Source of the DNA: Parafrankia elaeagni
GTDB taxonomy: Bacteria > Actinomycetota > Actinomycetes > Frankiales > Frankiaceae
Direction of reading: 5' to 3'
DNA length: 64,000 nucleotides
Assembly (NCBI RefSeq): GCF_000374165.1
Contig: NZ_KB893671.1
Span: 310,193-374,192 of the forward strand
A model generated the notes under the pieces. That model searched no databases, had not been told where the DNA came from, and worked only from the letters and a program-made list of their open reading frames with translations. Both the position numbers and the translations under genes were made by a program. Positions 60,643 through 64,000 of the stretch are shown in pieces; positions within the stretch are counted from its first letter, which is position 1; each line of letters starts with the position of its first letter.

Positions 60643-61797
60643 ATGAAGCGAGACCTGTACGACGATGATCATGAGGCTTTCCGGTCGGTTGTCGCCGAGT
60701 TCGTGGATCGTGAGGTCGTTCCCCATCTGGAGCGGTGGGACGAACGGTGCCTTATTGACCGCGAGACCTGGCTTGCCGCCGGCAGGCAGGGCATCGTTGG
60801 CCTGGCGGCTCCGGAGGGTTATGGCGGTGGTGGGGGTGTGGACTACCGGTTCCGTGCTGTCGTCATGGAGGAGTTCGCCCGTGCGCACGCCACCGCACTG
60901 GCTTCCGGCTTCTCGCTGCAGGACGACATCGCGATCCCCTACATCGTCGAGATCGGTACCGAGGAGCAGCGTCGGCGCTGGCTGCCGGGGATGGCCGCCG
61001 GTGAGCTGATCGGCGCGATCGCGATGACCGAACCCGGGGCCGGCAGCGACCTGAAGGGCATTCGTACCTCGGCGCGCCGGGTGGACGGCGGCTGGGTGGT
61101 CAACGGCACCAAGACGTTCGTTACCAGCGGTATCCAGAGTGATCTGGTCATCACGGTTGCCCGTACCGATCCTGAGGGCGGCGCTCGTGCCCTCAGCCTG
61201 TTCGTGGTCGAGCGGGACATGCCGGGTTTCGGCCGCGGCCGCAGGCTGAAGAAGATCGGTCTGCGCGCGCAGGACACCGCGGAGCTGGTCTACGACGATG
61301 TGTTCGTCCCGGCCGAAAACGTGCTCGGTGAGATCGGAGGCGGCTTCGGGCAGCTCAGGGCGATGCTGCCGCTGGAGCGGCTGAGCATCGCGGTGCATGC
61401 GTTGGCGGTCAGTGAGGTGATCCTCGCGGACACCGTCCAGTACGTGCGTGACCGGCGGGCTTTCGGTCAACGGGTGGCGGACTTCCAGAACACCCAGTTC
61501 GAGCTCGCGGAGATGCACACGGAGGTGGGTATCGGCCGGGTCTTCGTGGATCGCGCGGTTCTTGCTCTCAACGCCGGTGAGCTCACCGAGGTCGACGCCG
61601 CGCAGGCGAAGTGGTGGGCGGCGGATCTGCAGAACAGGGTCATCGACCGCTGCCTCCAGTTGTACGGCGGCTACGGTTTCATGTTGGAGTATCCGGTTGG
61701 CCGGGCCTACCAGGACGCCAGGATCCAGCGAATCTTCGGTGGCACCAACGAAATCATGAAGCAGATCATCGGTCGTAGCCTGGTAGGTCGCCCGTGA
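60643..61797 (+). CDS. Acyl-CoA dehydrogenase
   Basis: 384 residues, FAD enzyme forming a 2-enoyl-CoA. Motifs: IAMTEPGAGSDLKGIRTSAR, GTKTFVTSGIQSDLVI, QNTQFELAEMHTEV, CLQLYGGYGFMLEYPVGRAYQDARIQ (split across the catalytic-Glu region) and IFGGTNEIMKQIIGR. In most members the catalytic base is a Glu or near the YGGYG motif; here the GGYGFMLEYPV form is the long-chain/isovaleryl-like layout. GAGGGG lies four bases before the ATG. Confidence 0.93.
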   Translation: MKRDLYDDDHEAFRSVVAEFVDREVVPHLERWDERCLIDRETWLAAGRQGIVGLAAPEGYGGGGGVDYRFRAVVMEEFARAHATALASGFSLQDDIAIPYIVEIGTEEQRRRWLPGMAAGELIGAIAMTEPGAGSDLKGIRTSARRVDGGWVVNGTKTFVTSGIQSDLVITVARTDPEGGARALSLFVVERDMPGFGRGRRLKKIGLRAQDTAELVYDDVFVPAENVLGEIGGGFGQLRAMLPLERLSIAVHALAVSEVILADTVQYVRDRRAFGQRVADFQNTQFELAEMHTEVGIGRVFVDRAVLALNAGELTEVDAAQAKWWAADLQNRVIDRCLQLYGGYGFMLEYPVGRAYQDARIQRIFGGTNEIMKQIIGRSLVGRP

Positions 61798-61973
61798 CCA
61801 TCGGAAGGTGCCGCCACACATGGCAGGCGCTGTAGGAAAACTCTTCACTCCGGTAGCGGATCAGCGCCACTCATGCTCGCGAAGTATTTACCGGGACCAT
61901 GTCCTTCCACACATGGCATCGACCGTCCACCGCTGCTCGTCAGCGGACCCGACCATCAACCAAGGAGAAGGCC

Positions 61974-63122
61974 ATGCCGGACGCAGTGATCGTGGAGGCG
62001 ATACGCACCCCGCTCGGCAGAAGAAACGGGGCCCTGTCCGGAGTGCACCCCGTGGACCTGTCAGCGCACGTGCTGCGCGCGCTCGCCGACCGGACCGGGA
62101 TCGATCCGGTGATCGTCGACGACGTGATCTGGGGTTGCGTGTCGCAGGTCGGCGAGCAGACTCTCGACATCGCCCGCAACGCCCCGCTGGCCGCGGGCTG
62201 GCCCGAGTCGGTCACCGGGGTCACGGTGGACCGGCAGTGCGGCTCGTCCCAGCAGGCCGTCCATTTCGCCGCGGCCGGGCTGGTGGCAGGCCACTACGAC
62301 GTCGTCGTGGCCGGCGGAGTGGAGTCCATGAGCAGGGTCCCGATGGGTAGCGCCATGCAGGGAGAGGACCCACTGGGCCCGAGGTTCCACGCCCGGTACG
62401 GTGGCGTCGCCCCGAACCAGGGGATCGGCGCGGAGATGATCGCCGAACGCTGGGGGTTTACCCGTACCCAGCTCGACGAGTTCTCTCTCGGCTCGCACGA
62501 GAAGGCAGCCGCGGCGCAGGGCGAGGGCCGATTCGACGCGCAGATCGCCCCGGTGACCCTGGAGGACGGCACCGTGGTGGGCAGCGACGAGGGCATCCGC
62601 CGCGGCGGCACGCTGGAGACCCTGGCCGGGCTGAAGACCGTGTTCAGGCCGGAGGGCGGAGTGATTACCGCGGGAAACAGCTCGCAGATCTCCGACGGGT
62701 CGGCGGCGCTGTTGCTGACCACCGGTGAGAAGGCCCGCGAGCTGGGTCTGACCCCGATCGTGCGGGTTCACACCGCGGTGCTGGCCGGCACCGATCCCGT
62801 AATCATGCTGACGGCCCCGATCCCGGCGACCCAGAAGGCACTGCGGAAATCTGGTCTGAATATCGCCGAGATCGGCGCGTTCGAGGTCAACGAGGCGTTC
62901 GCGCCGGTACCGCTGGCCTGGCTGGCCGACCTCGGCGCCGATCCCAAGGCCCTCAACCCGAACGGCGGGGCGATCGCGCTCGGGCACCCGCTGGGCGGCT
63001 CCGGGGCGCGCCTTACGACGACGCTGGTGCACCACATGCGGGACAACGGGATCCGCTACGGGCTACAGACCATGTGTGAGGGCGGGGGCCAGGCCAACGC
63101 CACCATCTTCGAGCTGCTCTGA
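61974..63122 (+). CDS. Acetyl-CoA acyltransferase (thiolase)
   Basis: 382 residues. Full thiolase active site: nucleophilic Cys in VDRQCGSSQQAVHFAA, NEAFAPVPLAW, His in GHPLGGSGARL and Cys in MCEGGGQANATIFELL. It cleaves a 3-ketoacyl-CoA or condenses acetyl-CoA. ATG at 61974 after AAGGAGAAGG; an ATG 25 codons earlier lacks a site. In contrast to the thiolase-like gene at 36.8 kb it is catalytically complete. Separated from the dehydrogenase by 176 bp holding a 12-bp direct repeat. Confidence 0.94.
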   Translation: MPDAVIVEAIRTPLGRRNGALSGVHPVDLSAHVLRALADRTGIDPVIVDDVIWGCVSQVGEQTLDIARNAPLAAGWPESVTGVTVDRQCGSSQQAVHFAAAGLVAGHYDVVVAGGVESMSRVPMGSAMQGEDPLGPRFHARYGGVAPNQGIGAEMIAERWGFTRTQLDEFSLGSHEKAAAAQGEGRFDAQIAPVTLEDGTVVGSDEGIRRGGTLETLAGLKTVFRPEGGVITAGNSSQISDGSAALLLTTGEKARELGLTPIVRVHTAVLAGTDPVIMLTAPIPATQKALRKSGLNIAEIGAFEVNEAFAPVPLAWLADLGADPKALNPNGGAIALGHPLGGSGARLTTTLVHHMRDNGIRYGLQTMCEGGGQANATIFELL

Positions 63123-63209
63123 ACCGGCGCCGCGACACTGCCCTGGTCCACGAAAGGCAGCCGGCCCGGACCAGGGCCACCCGCGCTTCTGGTTCTGGCC
63201 CGGGCGCGT

Positions 63210-63261
63210 GAACAGGCTGAGGTCGGCCCGTGAACAGGAACGGGCCGACCTCAGCCTGTTC
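63210..63261. terminator. Perfect 22-bp hairpin between convergent genes
   Basis: Left arm 63210-63231 and right arm 63240-63261 are exact reverse complements (22 bp), loop GAACAGGA. It lies between the thiolase stop and the stop of the opposite acyl-CoA dehydrogenase, one base from the latter. Very stable; works as a two-way terminator. Confidence 0.88.
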
Positions 63262-63262
63262 C

Positions 63263-64000
63263 TCAGGCCGTTTTCGGTATGAGTTCCCTGGTCAGGTGCC
63301 GACCGATGACCATGCGCTGGATCTGGTTGGTGCCCTCGAAGATCTGCATGACCTTGGCCTCGCGCATGTAGCGCTCAGCCGGAAAGTCCCGGGTGTAGCC
63401 GGCTCCGCCGAGCACCTGGACGGCGTCGGTGGTCACCTTCATCGCCGCGTCCGTGGCGACCAGTTTGGCGATGCTGGCCTGCCTGGCGTAGGGCTTGCCG
63501 GAGTCCTTGCGGCGGGCGGCGACGAGGTAGGTGGCGCGGGCGGACTCCACCGCGGCCGCCATGTCGGCAAGCAGGAAGGAAAGACCTTGGTGGTCGGCGA
63601 TGCGCTTGCCGAAGGTCTCGCGCTCGCGGGCGTAGGCGACAGCGACGTCGAGGGCCGACTGGGCCAGACCGACGGCGACCGCGCTGACGCCGAGCCGACC
63701 GGAGTCGAGCGCGGCGAGTGCGATGCTCAGGCCGCGGCCCGGACCGCCGACGAGGCGGTCACGCGGGACATGGACGCCGTCGAGGCGGATGGCTGCTGTG
63801 GTCGAGCCGGTCAGGCCCATCTTGTCTTCCGGCTGCGCGGGGCTGAAGCCGGCAAGGCTCGGGGTGAGGTGGAAGCACGATATGGCGCGCGGGCCGTCGT
63901 CAGGGGTGCGGAGAAAAGTCGAGTAGAAGTCGGCGTGCCCACCGTGGGTGACCCACGCCTTCTCTCCCACCGCGATCCAGCCTTCGTCGGTCGCCCTGGC
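63263..64000 (-). CDS. Acyl-CoA dehydrogenase, start outside window
   Basis: C-terminal 245 residues of a second acyl-CoA dehydrogenase; the frame is open to the window edge, where it reads ATDEGWIAVGEKAWVTHG. Motifs: LDGVHVPRDRLVGGPGRG, ESARATYLVAARRKDSG, VTTDAVQVLGGAGYTRDFPAERYMREAKVMQ (with the YTRDFPVER-type core) and IFEGTNQIQRMVIGRHL. This is the short-chain/butyryl-type C-terminus, unlike the dehydrogenase at 60.6 kb. Transcribed toward the thiolase, with the 22-bp terminator between. Confidence 0.93.
   Translation of the reverse strand, partial: ARATDEGWIAVGEKAWVTHGGHADFYSTFLRTPDDGPRAISCFHLTPSLAGFSPAQPEDKMGLTGSTTAAIRLDGVHVPRDRLVGGPGRGLSIALAALDSGRLGVSAVAVGLAQSALDVAVAYARERETFGKRIADHQGLSFLLADMAAAVESARATYLVAARRKDSGKPYARQASIAKLVATDAAMKVTTDAVQVLGGAGYTRDFPAERYMREAKVMQIFEGTNQIQRMVIGRHLTRELIPKTA

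Noticed and set aside
59179-61848. 889-codon open frame on the minus strand
   Set aside because: Antisense to the LivF, hydratase and dehydrogenase genes, all of which have clear motifs; composition is unlike a protein.
1-64000. tRNA, rRNA or prophage genes
   Set aside because: No cloverleaf-like segment, rRNA core or phage structural gene was recognised; only the IS element and the HigBA pair suggest mobility.

Overview
The window looks like chromosomal DNA of a high-GC, multicellular-type actinobacterium, most like Frankia or a close relative. The basis is very high GC with GC-rich third codon positions, frequent GTG starts, 1-8 bp gene overlaps, the conserved NIF3 / zinc-ribbon / RNase H-phosphatase block, and many acyl-CoA genes. 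The species is inferred from gene content. I see no rRNA, tRNA or CRISPR array.

1-7.8 kb: a complete but rearranged tryptophan locus. trpC(partial)-trpB-trpA runs on +, trpD on -, a MocR-type regulator on + and trpG/trpE on -. The trpE leader can fold so that its ribosome binding site is hidden directly after a small Trp-containing reading frame. TrpE lacks the usual serine of its feedback motif, and the MocR protein lacks its PLP lysine.

7.8-25.8 kb: mixed housekeeping and accessory genes. These include a RibD-like reductase, an esterase and an MmgE/PrpD protein, a truncated GNAT, a LON-domain protein and a cytoplasmic-looking metzincin fused to a six-bladed lectin-like propeller. They are followed by the NIF3 block, a TPR protein overlapping a SpoIIE-type phosphatase antisense, an AlkD-like protein, and the DUF2617-DUF4247-DUF350-spermidine-synthase-like cluster.

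25.9-41.2 kb: a catabolic region. A lone solute-binding lipoprotein and an AraC regulator sit beside four transcription units: amidohydrolase; FAH-E1alpha-E1beta-lipoyl carrier-Rieske oxygenase-flavoprotein-ferredoxin; DUF35-thiolase-like; amidohydrolase-CoA transferase. Each unit is preceded by one copy of the same 27-bp direct-repeat element in the same orientation, which defines a regulon. The unit has an E1 and a free lipoyl domain but no E2 or E3, and a thiolase-like protein that seems to lack the nucleophilic cysteine. This is the best candidate here for an undescribed pathway.

41.3-46.3 kb: a scar region. It holds an intact pirin gene and a decayed copy of part of it, an HTH fragment, a HigBA-like pair with a frameshifted toxin, a fragment of the 21-kb phosphatase gene, and an IS200/IS605 element whose tnpB is cut by a TAA.

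46.3-64 kb: a GGDEF/degenerate-EAL membrane protein and a second acyl-CoA catabolic region. The latter has an XRE-TetR fusion regulator, a phosphotransferase, an SDR, an acyl-CoA ligase, a TetR repressor divergent from a branched-chain-type ABC importer (with a LivM-LivG fusion), enoyl-CoA hydratase, two acyl-CoA dehydrogenases and a thiolase. Together these suggest uptake, CoA activation and beta-oxidation-like breakdown of an unknown organic acid.
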